This document shows positions 1 to 12,580 of a stretch of 64,000 nt of DNA, in pieces. The stretch's first letter is position 1, and every line of letters begins with the position of its first letter. A program made the translations under genes and the position numbers. Source of the DNA: Diphasiastrum complanatum (Eukaryota > Streptophyta > Lycopodiopsida > Lycopodiales > Lycopodiaceae); contig MU832064.1 of the NCBI GenBank assembly GCA_029204225.1, forward strand, positions 25,171-89,170, written 5' to 3'. The notes beneath the pieces are model-generated. The model was not told the DNA's origin. It was given only the letters and a program-made list of their open reading frames with translations, and searched no databases.

Positions 1-1
1 C

Positions 2-85
2 ACCAAGGCCTTGAGCATTGATGCACACAACAAATTTTGTGCACTGCTAAGTCAAAAGATCAAAGCATTCATGGATCCAAATTAA
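2..85 (+). pseudogene. C-terminal end of a Ty1-copia polyprotein (RNase H tail), partial at window edge
   Basis: Frame 2 reads TKALSIDAHNKFC and ends FMDPN followed by TAA at 83-85. This is the conserved RNase H tail of plant copia pol, and it closely resembles FTKALSLDAHIKFC in the minus-strand copia at 22.7 kb. The stop is followed directly by a purine run and an LTR-like TGTTGGA start, the normal order for a copia 3' end. The rest of the element lies outside the window. Confidence 0.8.
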
Positions 86-92
86 GAGGGGG

Positions 93-620
93 TGTTGGAT
101 TTATCTCCTCTACTCTCCTAAATTCCATGTTAATCTAGTTCCATACATTGCTGCATATTTACTTGCATTGTCACGCAGCTCAACCATTGAAGACGAGCAA
201 GTGAAGATGACCGACATATCGGAGTTGGACGACTTATCAGGTAGACCCAACCTAGACAACATATCGGGGAAGCCCGACTTATCAACCTCCTCATGCTCAT
301 CCTTTGTGCTGCACAATCAACTTGACAATGACAACAACCACGATATTTTTTCAGACAACATGTTATTTTTCTTATGTATATGGATTCACATGTATGAGTA
401 CTGATGTTGTACGGCTGTTGTATGGACAGGGACAATAGAATATCATATCCAAGTGTTTATGACAAGTTCTTATTGAGTTTTCATCTTCTATGTATAGTTG
501 ATGCATAATTGATACATAATGATTGGTGCTCATTTTGCAAGAAATAGAAGTATTTTCTGATTTTTTTTGGGTTTTTTGGATTTATGGAAGTGATTGGGTG
601 CTTGGATCTGAAATCTCCCA
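93..620 (+). repeat. 3' LTR of the copia element entering from the left
   Basis: The LTR starts TGTTGGA immediately after the purine-rich tract at 84-92. It ends near 620 in GGATCTGAAATCTCCCA, matching the 3' end of the LTR at 1802-2309 (GGATCTGAAATCTTTCACA). The two LTRs also share tracts such as a CAAGTTCTTATTGAG-like segment, so they belong to one broad family. The exact 3' end is uncertain by a few bases because the other LTR and the target-site duplication are not in the window. Confidence 0.65.
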
Positions 621-881
621 CCTCTCAATCTCTCCCCACAGTACATACAAGCAAAAAGTCTCGAAAAAACAACAAATCTAAGTCCTAATCCACACTAAAC
701 TAACCCCCAAAATCTAATTTTTTTGATGAAATGGAAGGGGTAGGAAAGAAGAGAGTGAGAGATGAAGAAAAGCGCTCTGGGCAAGACGAGTGATGGCGCT
801 ACCCAGCAACATGGCCAATGTAGTGTCGTTGATGTAGTATAGAGGTTTGTCGCTAGGAGCAGCAACCTTGCCTCAACATGC

Positions 882-993
<112 letters not shown>

Positions 994-1079
994 ACGAGCG
1001 AAAGAGAAACAGACAGAGAGTGAAAAGTACAACTAACAGAGTTTTATTAAGAAAAAAATGAAGATACAATACAAAAGAA

Positions 1080-1519
1080 ATGGCTCTCTTTTATAGATTT
1101 GAAGGGTGAGCCTCCTTCACTTTGATTGGCCACACTTCAATGGCAAGGATTCTAATCCAAGCCCTTCAAACAAACACAAACTCAATCTAATGGTTTTAAG
1201 AAAGCACAAAGTAAGTCACATGAATCATGTGAGTCCAACTTTCACCAAATTAGATTTCTTATTTGCAACTTGAGTTTGTAACTTTAGGCCTATACATTAT
1301 TTATTTACACCTAGGGCCCAAGTCTCTATGAAACAACTTAAAACAACTAGCAATGTGCTCATTGAGTTGGGCTTATACATGTAGGATGCCAATGACCTCG
1401 CACTTATTATTTTAATTGTACAGTGTACTGTGGGGGAGCCAATTTGGCAAGCCTTGGCCAATAGTGGCTTTAGTGGCGGGACCCACTCATTTATTTATGT
1501 ACAGAAAATACCCACAACA
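1080..1519 (-). repeat. Minus-strand copia-type LTR (low end not resolved)
   Basis: On the minus strand a purine tract (plus-strand 1520-1530) is followed by TGTTGTGGG at 1519 descending, the usual polypurine tract/LTR junction. A TATA-like TATAAAAG (plus-strand 1088-1095) lies about 425 bases into it. The LTR probably continues to lower coordinates through the AG microsatellite, but no primer binding site was found to fix its end. Sequence at 1531-1801 would be the 3' internal or untranslated part of the same element; no clear pol homology is visible there. Confidence 0.5.
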
Positions 1520-1801
1520 CCCCCTCTTTCAAACTTAGCTTGAGTTGCTACCATGTAGCAAATTAAGTGGCATGGGACCCATGCCACGTAGGGGGCAAGT
1601 TAAGGACATTTTTTGGGCCTCCGAACATTGCCCGACATGTTAAATTGCTGAAGGCATCTTGTGAAAGATTCAACTAGTTTCATCACATTTTGCAATATTT
1701 TCATATTTGGCATATTGAAGCCAAAACTTGTTTTAGACTTAGAGGTTGACTTTTCAAAGTTCATTAGTCTAAATTTCATTTGAATAAACACTTTTTGAAA
1801 G

Positions 1802-2309
1802 TGTTGGAAAGATAGAATGTGAGTTTGAGTAGATTCAATTTGAATAAGTTGGGTACATTGAATCTAGACCCAAAATTGGTAGGGTTAGCATTTTGGTGGG
1901 AAAGCCAAGTGGCCAAATAGGGTTTGGACCTGCTATAAAAGGATGTAACTCATGGAGAGAGTCATCTTCTCTCTTCTCTATCTCATTTCATGCTTATACA
2001 TGGTTCTCTTGGGTTCTACTATCCATTGGTGCACTATCTTGGTGATTGCTTGCAATTCTATGTGTAGAATGATCTATATTTGCTATTTTTGGATCCACAT
2101 GTGTGAAATACAATAGCTTGCTGGTTTTGTATAGACAACAACAATACATAATCATTTCATTCAAGTTTGATCAAGTTCTATTAGTGTTTGCATCTCAAAT
2201 TGTGTGTAGATGCTGATTTTTCTACATTGGTGAAATTGGTAGTGTATTTCTCTTTCTAACCAAAGATCATTCAAGTAGATTGGATATTAAGGATCTGAAA
2301 TCTTTCACA
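1802..2309 (+). repeat. 5' LTR of truncated copia element
   Basis: 508 bases starting TGTTGGAA and ending TTTCACA, directly before the primer binding site. A TATA-like CTATAAAAGG occurs near 1931-1940, suitable as the LTR promoter. Confidence 0.85.
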
Positions 2310-2321
2310 TGGTATCAGAGC
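2310..2321 (+). promoter_or_regulatory. Primer binding site, tRNA-iMet type
   Basis: TGGTATCAGAGC lies directly after the LTR. It is complementary to the 3' end of plant initiator tRNA-Met and primes minus-strand synthesis in most plant copia elements. Confidence 0.9.
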
Positions 2322-2907
2322 TTGTGTTTCAGGTTATGAAGGAGGAAATCAGATCTATCAATGATTTGGTGAAGATATCAGGTCTAGAGCATGCTAGAGA
2401 GGATTCTACACCAAATCGGATTTTTTGCTTTTGTAGATTGGATCTTTTGTAGATCAAAACACTAAATAAGTCAATATACTTGTTCAATTCCATTTTTTGA
2501 ATTCACATGCTGGATTTGGCCAATTTTTGGATCATTGGTTCAGCCTAAGTGGTGGCTTATAGACTGCATATCAAATTTTCAGCATTTGCATGTAGATTTG
2601 GAATAGTCAATTTTTGTGATTTTGTCAAAACCCTAATTTTGATTGGATCTCTAGATAGTGAGGTTGCTGGACTTCATTTGAGTGTGTTTCAATCTTAGGA
2701 AGTGGCAAAAGTCATCAGATTGAGGATAGATCATAGGTTGATCAAGATTCCATGATTCTATGTGTTGATTTGCTTGGATAAGTGCTAGAAGAGAATTTGT
2801 GAGATAGTTTCAAATCTTGGTGATTTCTTTTGAAAGCATTTGTTGTTGTTCAAAGGAGTGCTTTGTGCATTGAAACAGGTTGAAAAAGGAAATTAGGTCA
2901 TTGCTAC

Positions 2908-4845
2908 ATGGCAACCTCAATTGGAGTCACGTTGGAAGCCAATGATAAGCTTATCTCAAGTAACTATTCATTGTGAAAAGTGAGGATGGAGTCACTTCTT
3001 GAGATGAATGATGTTTTGGATATTGTTGTAGGTTTGGAGGAGAGACCAGCAACACAACAAGATCAATTGAGGTATGACAAGAGGGCCAAGAAGGCTCTAC
3101 ACATGATAAAGATGAATGTTACCAATGAACTTCTCAAGGAAGCTGGTAAGTGCACATCATCTTTGGAAGCTTGGAATTCATTGAAGAAATTTTATGAATC
3201 CAAGTCTACTTCTAGAGTGTTGACTCTAAGAAGGCAAATATTTTCCTGTTTGCAAAATAATGAAGAAAGTCCAAGTACTTTTGTTTTGGGAATGAAAGCA
3301 TTGAATGATGAGTTAGCTTGCATAGATGAAAGCATTAAGGAAGGAGAGCTTATTCAAGTGATTCTTAATGGCTTGTTGGATGCTCATGCTAACATTGTTC
3401 AAAGTATTGCTATTCAAAAGACTTTGCCAAGTTTGATGGATCTTCAAGAGATCTTGATCAATGAGGAATATAGGCTTCAAGCAAGAGGTGGATCTACATC
3501 AACACTTCAAGAGGATGCTATGTTCACAAAGGACAAATTCAAGGGCAAAACCAAAAGCAAGTGGTCTAAAGGGCAAGATCAAGTGGATGATTCTTCAAGT
3601 GGCAAAAAGAAGGATAGATCAAAGCTCAAGTGCTTCTATTGTGGCATCAAAGGACACTTTGCAAGTGAGTGCTACAAGAAGAAGAAAGATCAAGGAGACA
3701 AGAAAGGTAATCTTACTCTTGATGAGGATGGTTTGGATGTGCAAGATGCAAATGATGATGCTTTTGTGATGTCTTTATGTATGCTTGCTAATGATGGATA
3801 TCTAGATCCTTGGTGGATTGATAGTGGAGCAAGTTCACACATGACCTTTCACAAAGAGTACTTCACTTCTTTGTTGGCATATGGAGATGACAAGAGGGTG
3901 ATCTACACGACCAATGATGGTGAGTGTGCAATCAAAGGGATTGGCACAATTCCTATTTCTCTCTCTACAAATAGGAATGTTCATTTGGAGGATGTCTTGT
4001 TTATTCCATCTATTACCAAAAATTTGCTTAGTGTGAGTCAAATGCTAAGTAAGGGCCTCAAGGTGGAGTTTGATGGAGATGCTTGTTTGATCAAAAGGAA
4101 GGATGTCTTGATTGGAAAAGGTAATAGGCAAGGGAAGTTGTTCAAACTTGATGCTTGTGTTATTGCTAACCAAGTTGGATGTGTTGCAAGGGACCAAATT
4201 TCTATTCAAGAGGTTTGGCACAAAAGGATGGGACACCTCAACTTCAAGCCATTGGAGGTAATGGCAAGGAAGAAGGTTGTGATTGGTCTTCCAAGTTCCT
4301 TAAGTAATGACAAGCATGTTTGTGAGTCTTGTGCTTTGTCTAAGTCACATAGACTACCTTATACTAGATCTATTTCTAGATCTACAAAGCCTTTTCAACT
4401 TGTACATTCAGATATTCATGGATTTACTACAATTAGCAATAGTGGAGCTAAGATGTATGTAACATTCATTGATGATTTTAGTAGATTTTGTTGGATCTAT
4501 CTACTAAAGAGCAAGGATGAAGTGTATGATGTCTTTTTCAAGTTCAAGAATGCAAGGGAAAACCAATTCTCCACAAAGATCAAGTGCTTGAGAGGTGACA
4601 ATGGTGGTGAGTACATATCTAACAAGTTCAAGGCCTTTTGTGATGAGCATGGGATCAAGAGGGAGTATACAACATTAAGGACCCCACAACAAAATGGAGT
4701 GGCTGAAAGGAAGAATAGGACTTTATGTGAAAGTGCTAAAGCTATGAGGTTAAGTGCTAATCTTGACAAACCATTTTGGGATCAAGCTTTGTTGTGTGCC
4801 AATTTTTTGTGCAATAGGTGGCCTTTGGGGAAGGACACCTTTTGA
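2908..4845 (+). pseudogene. Copia gag-protease-integrase polyprotein, one nonsense codon, C-terminally truncated
   Basis: The ATG at 2908 opens MATSIGVTLEANDKL. Codon 23 is TGA (2974-2976) where related gags have Trp, after which the frame stays open to 4845. Visible modules are a UBN2-like gag, a CCHC knuckle (CFYCGIKGHFASEC), an aspartic protease motif WWIDSGASSHMT, an HHCC integrase finger (HKRMGHLN, CESCALSK) and an integrase core with all three acidic residues (VHSDIHG, RGDNGGEY, GVAERKN). The frame fails after CNRWPLGKDTF, where pol homology stops. A downstream ATG at 2980 would give a 621-residue product lacking the first 24 residues. Without RT or a 3' LTR the copy is not autonomous. 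Confidence 0.85.
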
Positions 4846-5080
4846 GATGCTATGAGCTCATGGCCATTGGCATTACACTTATTAGTACATGTTAAGCAAC
4901 AAGTAAACTGTTCATATATACAACTTGGTAAAGGCATTTATGGAGCTAAGCTCCTTAGATGCCACTATACAGTGGTCGAGATTACCTGCACCTTTCCGGT
5001 GGCAGTCAACAACTCCTACCCATTCACCCCACTGTGATGGACAAAACCTAACGTTTAACTTAAAGAGCTCACGAATGTGA

Positions 5081-5083
<3 letters not shown>

Positions 5084-5112
<29 letters not shown>
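5084..5112. repeat. (TA)n microsatellite
   Basis: About 14 TA dinucleotides in noncoding sequence downstream of the truncated copia. Confidence 0.95.
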
Positions 5113-5114
<2 letters not shown>

Positions 5115-8007
5115 TGCTAAAGTTGATTCAAAATTTTGTAAGTCATTTATAATGGATTATAGGTTTTTGGCAAGCCCATAAAGGATCCAACACAATTTAA
5201 AGGTATTGGATGCTTCCAAGTCTCAAACTTGGTGGTGTTAGAGAGCACCCACAATCATCTATCAAGCACCATTGGATGGTGGCAAGCACAAGACTCCCAT
5301 GTTACCTATTTGTTTTTCCCCATTTTGACTTGTCCCCCCCCTTCCCCAAAAAAAAAAACACCCGAGTACACCCACATATCTATTCAGAGACTATCATGGC
5401 ACGCATAATTCTTTATTCACTCATCTCCATTTTTGTTGGTTGAGCTAACCCATCAGCTCATCCACCTATTTTTATCTACATGACTACACACTTTTCTTTT
5501 TGTTTAAAATTGTACTCTAAAATGGCATAATGATTTGATTTCACGTTGTGCCTTTGAATTATGGGTAAGGATTTGCGCAATGTGTACACGGGATAATTTC
5601 TTCAAAGCACCTTACTCGAGGAGCACTTATTTCTCCAAATCTCCTTTGTAGGAATTCGAACCTCGCATCATGTTGTCCATGTGTAAGGAAGTTGGATATA
5701 AGTATTCATAACAATGGAAACTCGGGCTAAAATTGTAAATTGTGCAAACACAAAATGCCTTGAAGCCTAGGGCTCTAAAATTATGGAGCTTCATCCTCGA
5801 GGTGGCTATACCTAAACATAATGATGATAATGCAATTAGGAACAATCTCATCTTTCCTCAAAAGGCATTACCTCTACATGAAAATATTGTCCAATAATGT
5901 GTCTTGAGATGATAAATTAGTACATATTCCAAAAAAGTTCAACAATACACTAGTACAAGAAAAAAAAGATGTCAAAAGCTTACTGATAATAAAAGGATTT
6001 TGCTAATCGAATAGGAGAGAAACTTGAAGAGGTTCCTTTCTATAGTTCATGGGATGAATGAAAATTATTTCATGTCTTATACAATACCTTTTGAGAAGGT
6101 TTTTTTGGTCTTGAAAAACGAATCTACTATACTAACAAACCATAATAAACTAGGTACAAATATTAGAAGAGGAAAAGAAAGATGCTCATTGCATACTTTA
6201 AGAGATCACAATGAAGACAAAATATGTAACAAAGAATGAAAGTTGGTTTGCTCTCCAGCTCCCAAAGGAGAAAAAGCTTGGGAAAGAGCTTTTGACAACT
6301 AAGCCAAATACTTGAAAACAAAAAAGAATTGTGTCCTTACTTAAAACAATTCTATAGGCAATGGGTGGGGAAGAGGACAATGGCGATAGAGAAAAGTAGG
6401 TACGAAGTTCCAAACTAAGTTTGAGCTTGCACAAGATGGCGAAGCTACAAGAGATGATTATGAAAGCATGACAAAGGCATGGCAAGGATGCTAGTCATCA
6501 AGAGAGAAGCCACTATCTTCTAAAAAGCCATAAGGAAAAAAGATGGAAAAAATGATTAGAAATTTTGTTCATGAAAAGAGCAAAAATATGGAGTCGAGAG
6601 CTAGCCTTGTGTGCATAGGCTCCAACATGATTGAAAAATCCCTTGATCCTAGATTTGTTGTAAGGAACAAGCAAGCAGTTCTTGGAGAGCCTTGTATTGG
6701 AGAACCCTTAGTATATGATATACAAAATTATCTCTTCCTTACAAGCTTGATCAATTGCTTTGTTAAGATACTCTTAAAGGTGATGAGGGAAGTGATCATA
6801 ATAGATAAGTAGAGCATAGAGATGGATCTAGAGATTCCCACTCCAAATGAGTTTTATACTATGGCAAAATAGATTGAGGTCAAGAAGCAAGAACTCAATG
6901 CCAAAGCCATAATGTGTGAAGAAAGCAAGGATAAAACATGGATGTCTAGTGAATGGAACCAAAGCTTTTAGTTTGGGCTATTTTTTGCTTTTTGGTTATA
7001 TTTTTAATTTTTTTGATAAAATTTTGTATTGTTTGATAGTGAAATTTCATATCTTGTCTTTGATATGAATGTGAAAATTTTCATAAATTTTTGTCTTAAC
7101 TTGATGATTTACCAAGATATTGAAGGTTTTAGCAATTGTATTAAAAAAATTGAATAGCTTTGCTATATTTATATGTTTCAACAAACAAAAACTTGCTTAC
7201 TATGTGATAATTTAGCTATTTTATTTTTTGAAATGAAGAACCCTGAATGGAATTTCCCACCTAAGATTTCAGGAGACAAGATGGAGCCAAAGCCAATCCT
7301 CACTTGTTGTCCTTCACAATGCAACTAGTCAAATGTCCAGAATTTAAGTCGTATACCCAACATAAATTTCAATTAAACAACCAAGGTCTATTAGAAAAAA
7401 ATATCTTAATTAACTTTTGAAGAGTATTTTGAGAATTATCAAATAATTTCTTACTCTACTCAGCTTCTTCTCTTGATTAATGGAAATTTTAAGATAAGCA
7501 AAATGAATGTTGTAAATATCATCTTGAAGTGACAATGCTTTATAAGCATTTATTATTTTTCTCAAAACAATCAATCTTTGCTTGCTATATATGCAAGCTG
7601 CCTTTTGGCCGTTTGCTCAATCTTGTGGAGCGTCCTGGTAACAACATTTGGGCCATGAGGGAACCCGAATGTATGCAAGTCTGCCGTCGCAAAATATATA
7701 TTGTACACATAGTTCTTGACAGGGGGAACTATGAATTGGCAAGATCTTGTAGTGACATTGTAATCGGCGTATTCCATATGAAGCAAATAAGGACTCTAAT
7801 ACCCAGCCAGGACAGGAATTTGGAACTCAATCGCCTTGAAAAAACGTTGTGCATGCTGGTAACAGGTTTGCATCTCTTGAATATCCAGCTTGCACATCTA
7901 GATGTCGATTTTATTTGCATCAGGGTCGTCGAAACTGGAACTTTGATTGGAGGACGTGTTGGAAAACTGAAAAAAATAGTGGTCTGGAAAAAGTGTTAAC
8001 AGGAGCT
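5113..8007. other. Unassigned intergenic sequence
   Basis: No gene could be recognised in about 2.9 kb. A plus-strand frame with several stops runs through 6024-6970 and is rich in Lys and Glu, as in an old degraded coding element, but matches no family I know. An open frame at 7529-7999 (156 codons, plus) has no recognisable domain or paralogue here. On the minus strand a GGTTCGAATTCC (5651-5662) resembles a pol III B box of a tRNA or SINE, but no convincing A box or tRNA fold was found. Confidence 0.5.
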
Positions 8008-8160
8008 TCGGCTCGGTCGAGAGTGTGACGGATGGCGTCGGTCGAGATTGGACTAAAAAGGTGTCGGTCGAGATGGAAGTTGATGGCATCGGTCGAAATT
8101 GGACTGGAAGGCTTCAGTCAAGATGGCAAGTGAAGGCATCGGTCGAGGAGGCAAGTGAAA
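8008..8160. repeat. Degenerate 25-bp minisatellite, block 1 (about 6 units)
   Basis: Units centre on a core like ATCGGTCGAGATTGGACT with a period near 25 bases (for example at 8031, 8056, 8082 and 8107). The same unit reappears at 8766-9099, about 600 bases further on. Confidence 0.8.
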
Positions 8161-8765
8161 ATGTGTGCAAAGCGAAGGTGTGGAAATATGGTGTATCTGT
8201 GAGAAAAGGAATCGATGGAGTGGGGTTGGAATGGTAGAGCAAAAAGGTGAAGTAAGATGCCTGAAAGAACAGGATGTTTTGATGTCAGTTGAGTATGAGA
8301 ATGTTGGAAAGATGGAGAACTTTGGGAATGAAATGGTGTAGGTGTGAGGGAAGTGGAAAAAACAAGTGGTTGTGAAACTGTTGATGATGATGTTCTCAAT
8401 AGTGTAACGGGAGCGTAATGTATGCTCACGTGACACTACCCCTCAGGTGTGCGAAAATTTTCAAGAAGATGGTTCGACTGCCGACGATGTTAGGTTTGGA
8501 ATGGTTGGTGATGGCTCTCTGTATGGTGATTATACCAAGATGGCAGAAACTTGGTGGATGTAGTGTGTAGCCAAGGACGGATGGATGTAATATAAGACCG
8601 CCAGAATCGAACATGGAAGTAGCAAGATAGCTGCAAGAAACTCCAGTATTTGCACTTTCTTGAGGTACGAATGTTTACACTGTCATGGTATTTATGGTCA
8701 TCGTCGTCTTGCTTCATTCAAGATTTGACGTGATGGCTCTTTAAAGTACTTTTAAAAAAAAAAAT
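8161..8765. other. Spacer between two minisatellite blocks
   Basis: No open gene or element boundary was recognised. The long minus-strand open frames here come from a GA-rich plus strand and show no known motif. Confidence 0.4.
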
Positions 8766-9099
8766 CTTCGGTCGAGATCTTGACGAGTGGCTCTGGTCGA
8801 GATCTTGATGAAGGTCTTCGGGCGAGATGGGACTGGAATTCCTCGGCCGAGATGAGACTGAAATCCATCGGTCGAGATCTGAGTGAAAGCCTTCGATTGA
8901 GATCTGAGGGAAAGCCTTTGGTCGAGATCTGATGGAGAGCCTTCGGTAAAAAAAAAAGGCTTCGATTGAGATCTGACCGAAATCTGTCGGTCAAGATGAG
9001 ACTGAAAGCCTCCGGTTGAGATTTGATGAAATTCTTCGGTTGAGATCTAACTGAAATGCTTCGGTCGAGATCGAACTGAAAGCCTTCAATTGAGATCTT
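8766..9099. repeat. Degenerate 25-bp minisatellite, block 2 (about 13-14 units)
   Basis: Consecutive units read approximately CTTCGGTCGAGATCTGACTG plus GAAAGC, with point changes (CTTCGATTGAG, CCTCGGCCGAG, CATCGGTCGAG). A run of A at 8947-8956 interrupts one unit. The block ends where a gypsy element has inserted (TSD at 9099-9103). Confidence 0.9.
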
Positions 9100-9103
9100 A
9101 ACC

Positions 9104-9568
9104 AGTTATGATCAAAATCTCAGGTGTTGAATCAATGAAGTGTAAAAGACAGCAATAGACTAAAGCCCTCAAAGCAATAGACAAGACAATAGGTTCTCCC
9201 ACGAAGAGCTCAAGCAATACCAATCAATAATCTGAAAAATGAGTGTACAAATGCCCCTATAAATATCCTACCAATGAACCCTAAAATAGGAATTCAAAAG
9301 TAAAGGGAGGCAAAATGTGGAGGGAAAATAGCGCGTCCTCCTATGGGCCCCCACTCCACATATAACCATATAATAAGGGCCCAAGGCCAATCAATGTCAT
9401 CAAAAAGAACCCAGTGTGGGTCATAAGCATATAAAAAGGCTCTGGGGCCTGTACATGACTAATATAGAATGCATAACCAGAAATATACATAACCAACAGT
9501 AAATGTAAGGAGGCCTACGGAATATATGCAGAGTAGCCCAGTAGGCCTGTATCATGTAGTCTGTAACT
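9104..9568 (-). repeat. 3' LTR of minus-strand gypsy
   Basis: 465 bases; on the minus strand it starts AGTTACAGACTAC and ends ATCATAACT. It carries a TATA-like CCTATAAATA (plus-strand 9255-9266, shared in orientation with CCCCTATAAATACC near 14640). The minus-strand purine tract GGGAG lies just above 9568. Confidence 0.9.
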
Positions 9569-9729
9569 CTCCCTGGCTATAAAGAACATTGCCCCCAATG
9601 TAGGCAAAATAAGATAAGAACCAGTGCCAGAGAAAAATATTGCATCAAGATATCCCATCTGAGAAAGGAACATCACGAGAAGCCGGAGCATCCCGAGAAG
9701 TAATGGTAGCTGCAAGTGATCGAGCCTGA

Positions 9730-10860
9730 TCAGCCAGGATAGGAGTATGATAAAAAAACATCAATGGGCTCCCAAGTAGCCTCCTCAATAGGACGACCAT
9801 CCCACTGGAGCAAAAGTTGAACCTGCCGATGGCGACGACTATGCAATAAGTGCACCTGTAAAATAGTAGCTGGCAGGAATGGAAAAAGCTCTGGATCTGT
9901 AGGAAATGAGGAATCTCCAGGAGCATCATCCTCAATAGCAGCATGTAATAAACTGACATGAAAGATATCACAAGCCCAAGTAGCAACAGGTAACTCAAGA
10001 TGATATGTAACTGGACTGAGGTGCTCAAGAATCTGAAAAAGGCCCATAATAGCGCGGCACAAGCTTCTCAGTAGAAGCAAGACCCTGTACAAAACGATGG
10101 CGAGAAAAGCGTAACCGAAGGAAAACAGTATCTCCCTCTGCAAACTCAACATGGCACCGATGACGATCAACAATGGTCCTGTACCGCTGCTGAATATGTT
10201 GTAAATGAGTAGCAGCTCTAGTAATAATCTTCCGAGCAATCGAAGATAAGATAAAATAGTAATAGGTGCATCATCTGGAGGAGCAAGTATACCGGGTAGA
10301 ACTGGTGAGTATCCATGAGCAAGCAGAAAAGGAGAAACAACTGTGCTGGAACTAACAGATTTATTATAACTATACTCAGCCAGACATAAATGCTGATCCC
10401 AATCACGACCAAAAGGAGAAACATAATGTCGTAAATAATCCTCCAATACCCGGTTAATAACCTCAAACTGACCATCCGCAGAAGAATGATAAGTAGTGCC
10501 CATAAGTATCCTAACATCCAAGATACGCATAAGCTCTGTCCAAAAACCTGATGTAAACTTGGTATCCCGGTCAGTAAGTATAGATCGTGGGAGACCATGT
10601 AAGTAGAAAATCTTAGAAATAAATATACGACCACACTGCTCTGCTGTAATAGTATGTCTGACTGGTATGAAATCAGCTTGTTTAGAAAACCTATCAACTA
10701 CCACCAAACAAGAGTCATGACCACGCTGAGTACGGGGAAGACCTAAAATGAAGTCCATAGATATATCAGTCCACTGGCGGGAAGGAATAGGCCAACTTTG
10801 AAGGAGACTACCTGGTTTTTTACGGGAATACTTACGAAGGCAAAAATCACAAGAGCTCAC
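9730..10860 (-). pseudogene. Gypsy integrase and chromodomain
   Basis: Minus-strand translation shows the integrase core with WTDISMDFILGLP, VVVDRFSKQADFIP and LTDRDTKFTSGFW. It then shows the SADGQFEVINRVLEDYLRHY region, in which the usual TDGQTE is altered to ADGQFE but the catalytic Glu position is kept. The C-terminus contains a chromodomain (LLQWDGRPIEEATWEP). The reading is open in one frame over much of this interval but changes frame near 10.25-10.1 kb, so it is not a clean integrase. The chromodomain places the element in the chromovirus clade. Confidence 0.85.
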
Positions 10861-12190
10861 GCTTCATGGAAGACCAAGAAAAATGTTCTTTCAAACGGAA
10901 CAAGGACTTCTGAAGACCAAAATGGCCACCAACAAGAGAGAAATGGGCATCAAGAAGGAGTTGTGGACGTATGTTGAGAGTGCTGGGAATACATAACGAA
11001 CCATAGTGAAACAAACGATGATTAACAATGGAATAAACCTGGTGAGGGTGAGAGAAAGGACGAGAGGCAGACGACATAACATCACGAAAGTTTGGACATG
11101 TGACATAAGCCTGAGGAAGATCATCATACCAAGAGTGGGAAGACGTAACAAGACTGTAAGTAAGAGCAAGTAAACGAGACAAAGCATCAGCAGCAGCGTT
11201 ACTTTTACCAGGCTTATAATGAATATCAAAATGAAAGGATTGTAAAAACTGAAGCCAACGGTACTGACGACCACTAAGATCCTTTTGTGTATACAAATAA
11301 CGAAGTGACTGGTGATCAGTAAAAACATCAAACGGTACACGATACAGATAATGACGCCACTTCTTCAAAGCAAAAATAATAGCAAGCAACTCTTTTTCAT
11401 GAGTGGAATAGCGTTGCTCATACGAACAAAGACAACAAGATTCATATGCAATAACACACTTATGCTGACGTAACAAAGCACCTAATCCTATGGATCTAGC
11501 ATCAGTCTCAACAGCAAAATGTTGGGAAAAATCTGGAAGACATAAAACAGGGGCAGTGGTAAGCTTAACCTTCAAAGTATCAAAAGTTGACTGACATGCG
11601 AGAGTCCAAGCAAACGAAGATTCCTTTTTCAACAGAGCATGCAAAGGAGATGCAGGAGTGGCAAAAATGAGCAACTGGTTTACAAAGATGGATAGCAAGA
11701 CCAAGAAACATACGAACATCAGCAAACACAAGCCATGAAAGAATAGAATGGACCTTACGAGGGTCGAGACAAACAGTACCATTAGTAACAAAGAAGCCCA
11801 AAAACCTGATTTGTACGATAGCAAAAGAACATTTAGAACGTTTAGCATACAAACAATGACACACTTTCCAAGCAGAGGACGAAAGTGTTATTCATGACAT
11901 TCTGAAAAGTGGGCGGGCCATTGGTAACACCAAAAGGAAGGAAACGAAACTCATACAGACCAAAGTGGGTACAGAAAGCTGTCTTGTGCTCATCAGGAGG
12001 ATGCATACGAATCTGGTGATAATCAGAATGGAGGTCAAGTTTAGAAAAGATCTTGGCTTGGCCTAACTGGTCAAATAGGTCATCCATATGAGGGATAGGT
12101 TACTGATTACGGATATTAAGTTTATTTAAAGCACGATAATCAATACATAGATGTTTAGTACCATCCTTCTTAAAACAGGAGCACCAAAAG
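10847..12190 (-). pseudogene. Gypsy reverse transcriptase and RNase H, YxDD segment deleted
   Basis: The minus strand reads the RT fingers/palm ([43 protein letters not shown]). It then jumps from NVMNN at about 11.87 kb to [19 protein letters not shown], skipping roughly 35-40 residues that should contain the catalytic YxDD motif. RNase H follows (FAVETDARSIGLGALL, YEQRYSTHEKELLAI, VFTDHQSLRYL, KSNAAADALSR), then an integrase zinc-binding region to 10.86 kb. Loss of YxDD rules out reverse transcriptase activity. Confidence 0.85.
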
Positions 12191-12580
12191 GACTGTGGCT
12201 AGGAACAATAAGGCCTTGACGTAATAAATCAGACACTTGACACTGGACTTTCTCGCGCTCAACAATAGACATACGAAAAGGAGGACGAGAAGGAGGTGAT
12301 GCAGAGGAAACAAGGTCTATATGGTGGTTGACATCTCTTAAAGGTGGTAACTGAGTCGGCTATCTAAAAACATGCTCAAATTCATGCAACAGTTCAAAAA
12401 ATACATGTGGCAAAGGTGGTGCATCCGCAATAGGCTGAACTGGCTAAACAGAAAGAATAACCGCACAGTGGGCCTTCGGGAGGCTCCGTATGAACTGCTT
12501 CCCGGAAATAGCTGATAGTCCTACCGAGAATCAATACCGAAAATTATATGCTGAGTACCATCATGAGAGAATGTCAATGT

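Larger units (their letters stand above)
1802..4848 (+). mobile_element. 3'-truncated Ty1-copia retrotransposon (5' LTR to integrase)
   Basis: Contains a 5' LTR (1802-2309), a tRNA-iMet primer binding site, a 588-base leader, and a gag-protease-integrase reading frame that breaks off soon after the integrase core. No reverse transcriptase, RNase H or 3' LTR follows, so the right half has been lost. The left flank is GAAAG; without the right end the target-site duplication cannot be checked. Confidence 0.85.

Noticed and set aside
5651..5662. Possible tRNA or SINE on the minus strand (GGTTCGAATTCC)
   Set aside because: Only a B-box-like string is present. No A box at the right distance, no cloverleaf and no target-site duplication could be found.
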